Below, piece by piece: positions 19,731 to 28,747 of a DNA stretch of 64,000 bases. The notes under the pieces were generated by a model. It saw nothing but the letters and a program-made list of their open reading frames with translations. It was not told the DNA's origin and ran no database searches. Location: the NCBI RefSeq assembly GCF_004359215.1, contig NC_090625.1:1232830-1296829 (forward strand), read 5' to 3'. How positions within the stretch are numbered: the stretch's first letter is position 1; each line of letters begins with the position of its first letter. This DNA is from Bremia lactucae. Lineage: Eukaryota > Oomycota > Peronosporomycetes > Peronosporales > Peronosporaceae. Position numbers and translations under genes: made by a program.

Positions 19731-20242
19731 TGTAACGGGGCACATTCACTAGTACTGGTAAGTACAAGTTAACCTTACACTGATTACAGTGTAGGTAGGG
19801 GTGCCTCGAAACTTTACGTACACAATAGTACATAGGAAGGCTTCTATGTAGCTAAGGGTCTTTAGCTACCAAAAGGTAATTCAATGGATTTAGAATTAAG
19901 GAAAGTAAAACTTTATTAATATAAGTAGTTTGCTGCGTAACGATCTTCTATCTTCTACTGAACTTATTAGATTAATATATGACTAAGTATGGCGCCTCCT
20001 TGCGCACCGCACAATCGTGTCTTGAAACGATTGGCGGGGTTGATTTAGACTTAAATCAACCAATTAATAGAGCTAATGTCTATTGCATCAATATTACCAG
20101 ATTTGGTATTTTTGGAACTATTTAAGTCAAAATTAATAATGTTAATAATTCTGCATTTCTTTATTTATTTCTCTCATAGGAGGTGATATTTATTATTCCT
20201 CTTATAGGAAATAATGCTTATGTAGTGGGACACCCTGTTACA
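19731..20242 (-). mobile_element. Gypsy-2 5' LTR, complete (G2-b)
   Basis: A 512 bp LTR with perfect terminal inverted hexamers TGTAAC...GTTACA, flanked on the left by CTACCAGG (primer-site complement). It is the reference copy for the fragments at 4385-4774, 15964-16096 and 25534-25870. The uninterrupted site GCTAAGGGTCTTTAGCTAC near 19850-19868 shows what the LTR looked like before Gypsy-1 inserted at the same spot in another copy. Confidence 0.9.
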
Positions 20243-20762
20243 TATAGCGCGTCTTTTAATTTCGATTTCGCGAACGTCACCGTTGGGTTGGACTACATGC
20301 TCAAAAATATTTCCACGCCCATAACCTTTGTCTTGTTACCATTAGTACTGAAAGTTCGCCTTGGCCTTGCTAGTCCAGTGTTGAAAACTTGGACTTGTCG
20401 TAGCATATATGAAGAGTGGCGCCACTGTCAATAGCCCACATTCCCGGCATATCTTTGTCTGCCGAAAGCTCGCATTCCAGCGAAACTGCAAAAGCGACCG
20501 GATCGTAGTCGTAGTTGTCATTCTGCCGATACTGCACGTTGCTAGCACCGCGTCCACGATTTTGTTCACCGCGTCGAGCTCCTCGATTGTCGTCCTTTTG
20601 ATTGGTCCAGCATCGCTCTACCGCGTACCCCCCCCCCAATTTGCCGCAATAAGTGCACTGGCGGGACTTTCGCTCGGCACTGAAAGCTTTAGCTGCGTTC
20701 AAAGTTCTCCTTAAACAATAAAGGGTGTGGCACAAATCACAATGATGAATCGGGCTTGTCAA
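20243..20762 (-). pseudogene. Copia-B nucleocapsid and protease fragment (B1)
   Basis: Minus strand. A zinc knuckle with an enlarged spacing ([16 protein letters not shown]) lies near 20660-20615. An Arg/Gly-rich RNA-binding tail follows (RRGEQNRGRGASNVQYR), then the protease active site WAIDSGATLHICYDKSKF near 20440-20385, and a decayed protease tail down to 20245. The same order occurs in B5 (50075-50560). A run of nine C at 20631-20639 lies in the knuckle. The element is cut by the Gypsy-2 LTR on the left and lacks its 5' gag on the right. Confidence 0.8.
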
Positions 20763-20789
20763 ACGAGGCGAACCCGATCTTTCCTCCCC

Positions 20790-21057
20790 TCTACATCCGT
20801 TGATGGAGTCAGGAGGTGAGAAGCGCTTTCTTGTTGAAAGTTTCTTGACCCACCGTGAGGCGAAGAGGGTTCGAACGTGTTATCTCGTTCGTTGGCGAGG
20901 TTATCCACCGTCGCGTGATAGTTGGGAACCTCGTTCACAACTGATGTTGGACGTTCCGGGTCTCGTCTTGCAGTGCGACGAGACCAATCCTCCTCGGCAG
21001 AAGGTCCATCGGAGAACGAGCGCTTCCCGCGCTCGTGAAAGGATTGTAGGTTCTTAA
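20790..21057 (+). pseudogene. Orphan chromodomain, gypsy integrase tail
   Basis: Plus-strand open stretch with FLVESFLTHREAKRVRTCYL, VRWRGYPPSRDSWEPRSQLM and DVPGLVLQCDE, matching the chromodomain consensus (aromatic cage residues Y, W, W). It is followed by a basic tail and a stop near 21057. No integrase core precedes it on this strand. It differs from the Gypsy-3 chromodomain (YLVKWLGYPSSETSWE), so it marks another chromovirus group. The minus strand is also open across its 3' end, so the exact limit is uncertain. Confidence 0.7.
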
Positions 21058-21873
21058 ACCCTTGACGCATCTCGTAAGAGATGAGAGTCCTCCAATGGGG
21101 ATCTTTGAGGAAGTGTGCTTCTTTAGTGGCATGATCTGCACCCTTAATAAAGCATGGACATAAGTCCCCTCACGAGAGGCAAGTAGACAAACGGTGCAAC
21201 TTATAGCGTGCATCGACTACAGTCCGTTTCTCAAACCGGTCACGGAAAGCGTTTATTTGTCAAGCCAGACCTCACGGCCTGTGTTTTGTACATTCTGTAC
21301 AAAGGCTGTCCAAGCTTGGAACGAAGGTTTGACATCCTTTGACCGTTTGCAAGTGTACCACCGATGCCGGTAAAAGGCATCGATGAAGAATTCCGTTTCA
21401 TCCTCACCAGGCTTGTGAAGCCTGGATGAGTCGAACAACGGAATATAAAATTGATCGTTGGCCATACCAGACCAACGAATGAGTTTTCTCTTAGAGGGCA
21501 ACCAAGGCCTATTCACAGGAGCGAGCCGCAACGTATTGGGGTCCCTCTTCTGTTGGTTCATGTTAGCGTTAACGTTAACTTGGCCCTGGGAGCGATCCCT
21601 AAATTGACTCCGTTTCTGATTATGCAAACTAGCACGACCAGCACCACTCTTACCTTGCGACCACGTAATTTCTGGTGAGGTTTACTAACGTCACCTGAGT
21701 GTTCATCGCCCTCGGAGTCATCTCATGATGACTCCCCACCAAAGAGGCCCGACGAGTTAAACAACCTTGTCATCACTTCCTTGGTAGTCACGTTAGAACC
21801 TAAAGGTTTAACGGACTTGGACCCGGGTGATCCGGCGGTCTTCACAGTCGCCACTAAATCGGGCGATGCAGGT
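21010..21873 (-). pseudogene. Unrecognised gag-like coding remnant
   Basis: On the minus strand a frame from about 21860 reads GLFGGESS-DDSEGDEHSGD, followed by an open stretch at 21627-21253 with LIRWSGMANDQFYIPLFDSS, DETEFFIDAFYRHRWYTCK and WTAFVQNVQNTGREVWLDK. A second frame continues with FRDRFEKRTVVDARYKLHRL and a DPHWRTLISYEMRQGFKNL segment near 21110-21050. The mix of helical, charged and Trp-rich segments suggests a retroelement gag, but I do not recognise the family. No zinc knuckle is seen. It is bounded on the right of its reading direction by the Copia-A element A1. Confidence 0.45.
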
Positions 21874-22139
21874 TAATGAAAAGGTCAAGTGAGCACTAGT
21901 TGGCAATATGCAAAGTAAATATATTAAAGGACTTCTATTGCTTGTTACCTCTAAGCCAACATTACTTCTAGCCTATCAGCGCTTCTAGAATCTTCTAAAA
22001 GTCTCTGGCGTCATCAAATGACGTCATCTCAATGACGTCACCGCATGACGTCACTACCGGTATCTACCGGTATATACTGGTACCCGCCTTTGGCTTGCTT
22101 GCTGCTCGAGACGTCTTCTTCACAGCATCCTTAACAACA
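21874..22139 (-). mobile_element. Copia-A LTR, 3' (A1)
   Basis: A 266 bp LTR, TAATGAAAAGG on the left and CTTAACAACA on the right (minus strand 5'-TGTTGTTAAGG...TCATTA-3'). It carries three TGACGTCA palindromes, ACCGGTAT-type repeats and a TTTAATATATTTAC TATA-like motif. Its mate is at 24779-25057. Confidence 0.9.
22019..22053. promoter_or_regulatory. Three CRE-like TGACGTCA palindromes in the A1 3' LTR
   Basis: Perfect TGACGTCA octamers at 22019-22026, 22033-22040 and 22046-22053. This is the classical cAMP-response-element / bZIP site. They lie upstream (in element sense) of the TATA-like TTTAATATATT, as expected for a U3 enhancer. Binding itself is inferred. Confidence 0.7.
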
Positions 22140-22630
22140 CTCCCACTCGACTCGACAGCTTTTGGGCTTTGTATCTCGAGCTTGCCACGAAGTACGCAAA
22201 ACTGTGTCGCTGGAATTGGCTTGGTCATGATATCGGCCAGCATGTCGAGAATAGAAATATATTCGAGAATCACTTGACCGTCTTTAATCTTTTCGCGTAA
22301 AAAATGGTATCGAATGTCTACGTGCTTGGTCCGCTTGTGATTTTATGGATTATTTGCCAGTGAAATTGAGCCTTGGTTATCTTCATAAATCTTGACCGCT
22401 GTATCCGTGGACATTTCACCGAGCTCGCCCAGAAACGCTTTGACCCATACTGCCTCTTGTGTCGCCTCTGGCAGTGCCATGTACTCAGCTTCTGTAGATA
22501 ATAGAGCCACCGCACGCTGTTTCTTGCTCTTCCAGCTGACACACCCGCCACTCATCATAAAAGCGTAGCCGCTTGTGCTTCTTCGTAACATCGTGTCTCC
22601 GTCCCAATCCGCATCACCGGCGCAACGTTT
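22140..22630 (-). pseudogene. Copia-A RNase H (A1)
   Basis: Minus strand. RSTSGYAFMMSGGCVSWKSK, the STEAEYMALPEATQEAVWVK block and KIYEDNQGSISLANNP are hallmark copia RNase H motifs. A C-terminal ADIMTKPIPATQF precedes the polypurine stretch GAGTGGGAG beside the LTR. A frameshift near 22340 interrupts it. RT sequence before it is deleted: the reading jumps from the RT entry to AGDADWDGD near 22630, across a GCGCCGG string shared by both sides. Confidence 0.8.
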
Positions 22631-23120
22631 CTTCATAGTCGATGCCGAATTTTTGTGCGAAACCTTTTGCCACTAGGCGCGCCTTGTACCGCTCGACTTC
22701 AACCAGCTTGGTATTCCTTGACTCAAAATACCCATCGATTGCCGCTTGCCTCACGTCCTTTCGGCAGGGGCACAAGTGTCCAAGTCTTGTTCTTTTGTAG
22801 CAAGTTTATTTCCAAGCTGCACGCTTCCTTCCATTTAGCTGCGTCGTTGGATTCCGTCGCCGACTTGAACGTGGTTGGCATTTCTCCCACTGAATCCACA
22901 ACGTACGCAGCCTCAAAGGCTTGAGCTATAGCTGACATTTCTTCGAGCGAATGAAATTGACTGTGTCGATTGGGGCTTGGCACTTCAGTCGCTTTTTCGA
23001 TCGATTGGGTCCTTTGGTGTCGCTTACTGCCAGGCTCAAATTTTTCGTTCTGCGCAGATTCTTCATTTCCGTGATCCGTTTGGTCGTGTTGTGGGGAGTC
23101 CTGTTCAGTCGCTCATCATC
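22631..23120 (-). pseudogene. Copia-A RT entry and integrase-RT linker (A1)
   Basis: Minus strand. The linker has [20 protein letters not shown] and AAKWKEACSLEINLLQKNKT (22900-22795). The RT start LVPLPKGREASGNRWVF is followed, after a frame break, by [20 protein letters not shown] near 22690-22640. The palm domain with the YVDD catalytic motif is absent. The linker upstream is rich in Asp and Glu and carries frameshifts. Confidence 0.75.
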
Positions 23121-23960
23121 ATCTTGAACAACGACCTCATCATAGCGCCGGTCGCGCCTCCCATATCGAACGTTTTTTATAAACTTTGCGTCGCGACTGA
23201 CAAGCACACGACCACACACAACTTTTTTCAAATCGATACGCTTTCTCATGCTCCAAGTAGCCAATAAATCGACAGCGTACCGACCGAGCGTCAAACTTGC
23301 TTCGCTTTCCTTAGGCACTGTAACATATGCATGACATCCAAAAACCTTTAGATTCGCCAGCACAGGTTTCCTTCCAGTTTAAACATGGTATGGTGACTTA
23401 TCCATACCAATACCTCGCGTTGGGCAACGATTGCGAAGAAAAGCAGCGGTCATAACAGCTTCGCCCCAATACTTTTTTGGCAGTCCAGCGTGCTCAATCA
23501 TACATCTTGCACATTCCACCAGTGTACGGTTCATGCGTTCAGCCACTCCGTTTAGCTGCGGAATATAAGGCGGCGTGAACTTTTGCTCGATACCACGCCG
23601 TTTACAGAACTTGGCCATTTCGCCCGACGTGTATTCGCCACCATTATCGCAGCGAAGAGTTTTGACAACATTGCCAGTCTGAGTTTCAGCAGATTCAACA
23701 AACAGAGCAAATTTGTCGACGACTTCAGACTTGTTTCGCAGCAGAAATACCGTAGTAAAGTGCGAGTACTCATCCGTAAAAGTGACAAAGTATCGCTTGC
23801 CGCTAAAAGTTGTTGACTGCATAGGTCCACACACATTACTGTGAATAACTTCCAACAGTTTCTTTGCATGATGTGGTGACTTTTGCATAAAACTCACTCG
23901 CGTTTGTTTGCACAAACATCGCACAGCTCCCACTGTTTGACCAACGCAAGATCAGTGCCA
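23121..23960 (-). pseudogene. Copia-A integrase (A1)
   Basis: A 184-codon minus-strand open stretch (23933-23379) carries the integrase core that would join cDNA ends to the genome. The first catalytic residue is changed: HSNVCGPM where relatives have HSDVCGPM (Asp to Asn, near 23830). The second (LRCDNGGEYTSGEM) and the Glu (LNGVAERMNRTLVE), 35 residues apart, are kept. WTGKKP-like and KVFGCHAYVTVPKESEA segments follow after a frame change near 23370. The Asp-to-Asn change alone should abolish strand transfer. Confidence 0.85.
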
Positions 23961-24420
23961 ACACCATAGTTCCCTTTGACGATAGTGTCTAGACCACTTT
24001 AACCAATGTGCCCAAGTCGAAGATGCTAGAGCTACGAAGTGGTGTTTCCGTGGCATCCCGACAAGTTTGTCACATTGGCTTCGTCAGTTCTGACAGGCAT
24101 CATGCATAACTTGAACAATCATTTGCCCTCGCGTGCGCCAAGCTTCCACTGCATTCCTTTTGCCTTGACAAAGCAGCCATTGCTTTCGAACGTGACGGGT
24201 CCAGCATCCTTTGTAAAGCGTCCAACGGAGAAAAGCTTGCGCGATAGCTCTCGAATGTACCATACTCCGCGAAGCATACCCTTTTTCACTCCATGGGGCG
24301 TCTTCATCGACATTACAATGTCACCAGTCTTTATTGTCTGAACGACATCGTCGTCAGCCAGATGAACGTCCACCGGAGAAATTTCCTTGTAGTTCTTCAT
24401 AAACCCTTTCGAGAAAGTCA
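23961..24420 (-). pseudogene. Copia-A GAG-pre-integrase and protease tail (A1)
   Basis: Minus-strand stretch 24457-24119: MKNYKEISPVDVHLADDDVV (after the protease active site), then KTGDIVMSMKTPHGVKKGML, LSRKLFSVGRFTKDAGPVTF and LQWKLGAREGK. The HLRLGHIG-like segment follows near 24010. The DSGAT active site and the zinc knuckle are missing because gag is fused directly to this region near 24420. Confidence 0.75.
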
Positions 24421-24774
24421 TGTCGACGTAAGAAAAGCTCCCTTCAAGACGCGACATGCATCATGTGCGCCGTTTGCCGACCGGACCAAAAGCAGTTGCG
24501 AGTCCTCCATCGCGAGACAGATTACCGCCATGGCCTTACGTGACTTGCGCTTGTAAGTCGCTTGGTCCATCGGGTTCGTCAGGTGCTCAGGCTTCGTCTC
24601 CTCGCCCACCACATCCCATAACTCCCGCTCATCCAGCACCATCTGCATCTTGAATTTCCACAGATGAAAGTTCACCCCGTCAAACTTACTGATACGGGCG
24701 GTAGAAGTCATAGAGGTGTCCATGGGAAGAGCAAAGGAAGGGGGGGCAGCAGAGTCAGTTGATCTTGGACTCAT
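24421..24774 (-). pseudogene. Copia-A gag N-terminus (A1)
   Basis: Minus strand from ATG 24774 inside the primer-binding site: MSPRSTDSAAPPSFALPMDT, then RISKFDGVNFHLWKFKMQMV, LDERELWDVVGEETKPEHL and MDQATYKRKSRKAMAVICLA, ending where it fuses to protease-adjacent sequence. About two-thirds of gag is missing. This start is the best example in the window of gag beginning within the tRNA primer site. Confidence 0.85.
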
Positions 24775-24778
24775 AACC
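24769..24778 (-). promoter_or_regulatory. Copia-A primer-binding site overlapping gag ATG
   Basis: Minus strand GGTTATGAGT immediately follows the LTR. It is complementary to the initiator tRNA-Met anticodon arm, as in Drosophila copia, where a tRNA half serves as primer. The ATG inside it is the first codon of gag. Confidence 0.75.
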
Positions 24779-25057
24779 TAATGAAAAGGTCAAGTGAGCA
24801 TTAGCTGGCAAAATGCAAAGTAAATACATTAAAGGACTTAGTTCGCAAACCTATTGCTTGCTACCTCTAAGCCAACCATAAGTTCTAGCCAATCAGCGCT
24901 TCTGGAATCTTCTAGAGGCCTCTGGCGTCATCAACTGACGTCATCTCAATGACGTCACCGCATGACGTCATTACCGGTATCTACTGGTATCTACCGGGTA
25001 CCCACCTTTGGCCTGCTTGCTGCTTGAGACGTCTTCTTCACAGCGTCCTTAACAATA
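24779..25057 (-). mobile_element. Copia-A LTR, 5' (A1)
   Basis: A 279 bp mate of the LTR at 21874-22139. It keeps TGACGTCA at 24936-24943, 24950-24957 and 24963-24970 and the TATA-like TTTAATGTATTTAC. The CAGGT target duplication follows on the right. The two LTRs differ at many positions, so insertion was not recent. Confidence 0.9.
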
Positions 25058-25062
25058 CAGGT

Positions 25063-25533
25063 GACTTGGACCAGTCACCTACAATTGGTGTAGCAGGTGA
25101 CTTGTCCCGTCATCTGCAATGTCATCAACAGACGACATACCCCAGTCGCCTTCAATGGGAGTAGGAGGTGACAAATCCCTCGCAGTGGACGCATAAGCGT
25201 CTACTGAAACATTTGCCTTACTGAAAGTTACACTGATCCGTGCGCTTAGCGGCCCATGTGCACAGACTTAATTGTCTCCATCTTGATTCTGGTAAAAATC
25301 AAGAATGCAAATAAAATCGGTGTTTTGATATAAGGAAATCAAAATGCAAATAAAATCCGTGTTTTGATTAAAATCATAATGCAAATACATCAGTATTTTG
25401 ATTAAAAGCATAACGCAAATATAATCAGTATTTTGATTAAACCAACAATGCTAATTACAGGAAAAGACTTATTAATCTTTCCTGTCACCCTACATCAATC
25501 ACTATGGTGACTGTTGGTTAAGGGGGGGGGGGG
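25063..25533 (+). other. Gypsy-2 3' untranslated region with repeats and polypurine tract
   Basis: Non-coding sequence between A1 and a plus-strand Gypsy-2 LTR. A degenerate ~36 bp repeat (AATGCAAATAAAATCNGTGTTTTGATTAA) occurs four times, with the GCAA landmark at 25307, 25346, 25381 and 25415. It ends in AAGGGGGGGGGGGG (25520-25533), which abuts the LTR as a polypurine tract should. A polypurine tract primes plus-strand cDNA synthesis. No protein motif is visible. Confidence 0.7.
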
Positions 25534-25870
25534 TGTAACGGGGTGTCTAGTTACATTAGTATTAATTCCCTTGAGAGGAATAATATTTATTATTTCCTAT
25601 GAAAGGAAATCAATGAAGAAGTGCAAAATTATAATCTTTATTAATTTTGATTTAAATAGTTTTTATATTATTAAATTTGGTATTATTGATGCAATAAGAC
25701 ATTAGCGCTATTAATTGGTTGATTTAAGTCTAAATCAACCCCGCCAATCGTTTCAACACACAAATCTGCGGTGCGCAAGGAGTTGCCATACTTAGGAGAT
25801 ATTAATATAATAAGTTCAGTAGTAGATAGCAGATCGTTTTGTAGGAAGCTTATTATAATAAGTTGTGTTT
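25534..25870 (+). mobile_element. Gypsy-2 3' LTR, truncated (G2-d)
   Basis: Starts TGTAACGGGGTGTC right after the G12 tract and matches the reverse complement of 20242-19900, including the GCGGTGCGCAAGGAG and GATAGCAGATCG landmarks. It stops near 25870, and the next ~75 bp (25871-25944) are unassigned. Orientation is plus, opposite to the other Gypsy-2 LTRs here. Confidence 0.8.
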
Positions 25871-25944
25871 GACGTAGCTCGTACTGAAATTGCAAGGAAA
25901 AGCTCAAAGCAAATGGTAGCAACAGCCGATCTCACCACAATAAT

Positions 25945-27158
25945 TTTCGTACACCTTTACAGGTTCATCGCTTGAGTCTTCACCAAGTTCGAGCATGAAA
26001 GCCTTGACCCAAACTGTCTCTTGAGTAGCTTTTGATAATGCCATGTACTCAGCTTCAGTCGACGATATTGCAACCGTCGCTGCTTCTTACTGCGCCAGCC
26101 AATGCACTCTTTGTTTGGCACAAACACGTTTCCTCTGGTACTTCGTCTTGACTCGATATCACCTGCCCAGTCGGCATCCGAGTATCCTACCAATTCACCA
26201 CAACCGGATTCTGAAAATCAAAGTCTGTACGTTAGAGTCGCTTTCATATACCGAAACACTGCGCTTAAGGACTAGCCAATGACTGAAAAAAATGACTCGA
26301 GCAAGGATTGCCAGCATGCTGAATTGGAGTTTCCACAACGGCAGCAAGGTTCTGGCGAGTATCAACCACCAAATACATTAGGGCACCAACAGCACTGCGA
26401 TACGGTGCATTTTTCATCGTCTAGTGATGCTTGCAGCCAAATTCACACATAGCCTTGGGCAGCTTTATTCCAATGTATCGAGGTGTTCTTACAGGCTTGC
26501 AGTTCTCCACGCCGTACTTATTTAAAATTGACTTCAGAAACTTAATTCGCCGCATTGACACATATGACTCGTCATTTCGCTCGACTTGCATTCTGAGACA
26601 AAGCTTCAGTTCACCTATGTCGGACATTTCAAACCGCTTACTCAAAGCACGCTTTGTCGATTCGGGTAGCTCCGTATTGCTGCACGCAAGAATTAGATCT
26701 TTGCCGTAGATCATTTTGAATATCACGGCCATTTCACGCTTGACGTACACGCTATAATCCATTTCGCACTTGGCAAATCCAGTCTTGCGCATGAACTCAT
26801 CAATTGGCTGGTTTCACATCCGAGGAGACTGCTTAAGACCATAGAGTGCACGCTTGGTCTTGCACACATGATTTGGATTCTTGGCGCTGATAAAATTTTC
26901 AGGCTGCTTCATGTAGATTTCTTCATCTAGTACATTCAGTAACGCTGTTTTGACATCCATCTGGTGTAGAACTAGACCGTGCTGAACCTTTATAATCAGT
27001 TCAATTCGAATTGATGTAAACTTGGCCACCGGTGCGAATGTCTCGTCAAAGTCCACTCCGTGCTTCTGCAGAAAGCCTTTTGCAACGAGGCGTGCCTTGT
27101 ATCGCTCGATGAGTCCTTCAGCTATTTATTTAACCTTGGACACCTACTTGCTTGTTTA
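25945..27158 (-). pseudogene. Copia-A RT and RNase H fragment (A2)
   Basis: Minus strand. The RT entry near 27140 is followed by [40 protein letters not shown] and [11 protein letters not shown] (27056-26814). The catalytic loop near 26690 reads YGKD instead of YVDD, losing the first active-site Asp. [20 protein letters not shown] follows, then a degraded RNase H with VGYSDADWAGDIESRRSTRG (26193-26130). Its closest relative in the window is A8 (37740-39330). A Copia-B LTR at 27159 cuts it at the RT start. Confidence 0.8.
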
Positions 27159-27443
27159 TGTTTGAAGCGTAACAAATGAAAGCGGAGCAAGTCGAAGCGA
27201 AGGGTCTTGGCAAAGGACAAGCCGGAGCGAAGAAACTTGTGGAGAAGGAGGTAGATTAAAAAGTTAATATAATAAGGTCCTTAGCTCACAACTGCTACTT
27301 CTAAGCCTACAGTTCTAGAACCTTTTAGCATGTCCGCCATTGGACAATCGCCGTCGGAACTTCGTCGTTGGAAAATTTAATCGGCGATTCGGATTATACC
27401 GGTTTGGGTTGCGTACTTTACCTGAAACCGATAACCCTCAATA
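27159..27443 (-). mobile_element. Copia-B-type 3' LTR (B2)
   Basis: Minus-strand LTR starting TATTGAGGGTTATCGG right after the polypurine run TTGAGGGGGCG (27454-27444) and ending CGCTTCAAACA at 27159 (285 bp). The start matches the Copia-B LTRs at 44613 and 53646. The middle (CTTAGAAGTAGCAGTTGTGAGCTAAGGACC) resembles Copia-A, so this may be a recombinant LTR. Confidence 0.65.
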
Positions 27444-28165
27444 CGCCCCCTCAATGCGAACAAGCTTGTATACCAAGCGCATCAGGTAACTCCTTGTGGC
27501 GTGGTCCTGGTGAACCCTTCGTCATGATGTCAGCTAGCATGCGTGACGTTTCGCAGTACTCAAGGCCGACCTCGCCTCGCATGACCTCATCACGGATGTG
27601 GTGGTACTTGATATCGATGTGCTTGGCTTGTCCATGATTGACAGGATTCATTGTCATCTTGATGCACGATTGATTGTCTTCAAAAATCATAAGTCTCGGT
27701 GTTGTCATATTTGACGCCTTCAGAATCTCGCACAAAAGACGATGGATCCACTTGCCTTCTTGCACCGCCAGACTCAATTCATCGAGCTCAGTCTTACTTG
27801 TAGATAGTGACACACTTGACTGCTTCTTACTAACCCAGCTGACCGGTCATCCTACTAACAGAAATGCGTAACCAGAAGTCGATTTTCGATCGGAATGGTC
27901 ACCAGCCCAGTCAGCATCATGATACTTACAGAAGTCCACCTTGACCACTGGATTTATAGCAGATCCCATAAGACTTGGTACCTTGCAAATAGCGAACAAT
28001 ACGCTTAACCACAGTCCAATGTTCAGTCTGTCGATTCTCCATGAAGCGCGATACATACCCAATAGCGAATGCGATATCCGGGCGTATTGCTGTCATCGAA
28101 TGCATCACCGCTCCTACAGCTTCTCGAAATGGAGCATTAGCTTTCATTGGCGCGATGCTTAATAT
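27444..28165 (-). pseudogene. Copia-B RT end and RNase H (B2)
   Basis: Minus strand. FREAVGAVMHSMTAIRPDIA and FAIGYVSRFMENRQTEHWTV (28130-28000) form the RT-RNase H connection. KVDFCKYHDADWAGDHSDRK and STSGYAFLLV carry the RNase H catalytic DADWAGD. A frame change leads to 27813-27451 with FEDNQSCIKMTMNPVNHGQA, KHIDIKYHHIRDEVMRGEVG and ADIMTKGSPGPRHKEL. The 5' part is cut at 28165 by a Copia-A LTR. Confidence 0.8.
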
Positions 28166-28508
28166 TGTTGCCGATAAGAGCCTCGAGCGGCTAAGTCGCG
28201 CAAAAGTTGCTGTTGTTAAGGATGCTGCACAAGACAAACCAGTAACCACCGGTGGTCATCGATATAGCACGACAGCGATCCTTTACATGCGACAGCACAA
28301 CAGATGGTTCCGCAAAGGTTTATATGATCAACTTCAAGATGAGACCTCCACGTGGTAAAATCTGATTGGCTAAATTGGATGTAGCCAAGTAGAATATCCA
28401 GTAGAGTATCCAGTAGGCTTAGAGATAGCAAATGGTTTGTGAGCTTAGGACTTATAATATATTTCCTTTGCATTTTGCCAAGTAGTGCTCACTTGACCTA
28501 AAACAACA
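28166..28508 (+). mobile_element. Copia-A 5' LTR (A3)
   Basis: A 343 bp LTR, TGTTGCCGATAAGAGCCTCGAGCGG ... CTTGACCTAAAACAACA, immediately followed by the primer site GGTTATGAGTCC. It contains the CTTATAATATATTTCCTTTGCATTTTGCC TATA-like region. It interrupts Copia-B element B2. Confidence 0.85.
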
Positions 28509-28747
28509 GGTTATGAGTCCAAACCCCGCCAACTCTACCTTTTCCGCCCAAGACACTGCCTTCGCCACTATGGACGCTTTTACGCCAAACCGGATCAACA
28601 AATTCGACGGCACCAACTTTCACACGTGGAAGCTCAAGGTGCAGATGCTGCTAAAGAAAAAGGGACTTGTGTGAAGTGGCAAGTGGGGAGATCAAGCTTG
28701 AGCACTGCACGAATGCGATGGATCAGGCGACCCTGAAGAGGAAATTC
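28509..28747 (+). pseudogene. Copia-A gag N-terminus (A3)
   Basis: From the primer-site ATG at 28513: MSPNPANSTFSAQDTAFATM, NRINKFDGTNFHTWKLKVQM, then a stop after KKKGLV and a frame change to MDQATLKRKF-like sequence. At 28747 the plus-strand gag ends and minus-strand protease sequence of element A4 begins without a spacer. Confidence 0.8.

Larger units (their letters stand above)
21874..25057 (-). mobile_element. Copia-A element A1 with both LTRs and target-site duplication
   Basis: A 3.18 kb minus-strand copia element. It is flanked by CAGGT at 21869-21873 and CAGGT at 25058-25062, a 5 bp target-site duplication. It is short for its class because it has lost most of gag with the zinc knuckle, and the RT core. 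Remaining order on the minus strand: LTR, gag start, protease-adjacent region, integrase, RT start, RNase H, LTR. It could not transpose without help, yet it has clear integration hallmarks, so the deletions may have happened after insertion or it may have moved in trans. Confidence 0.85.

Noticed and set aside
25297..25441. Possible CRISPR array
   Set aside because: Units are degenerate, spacers are not distinct, and the context is a retrotransposon 3' end in a eukaryote-like sequence.
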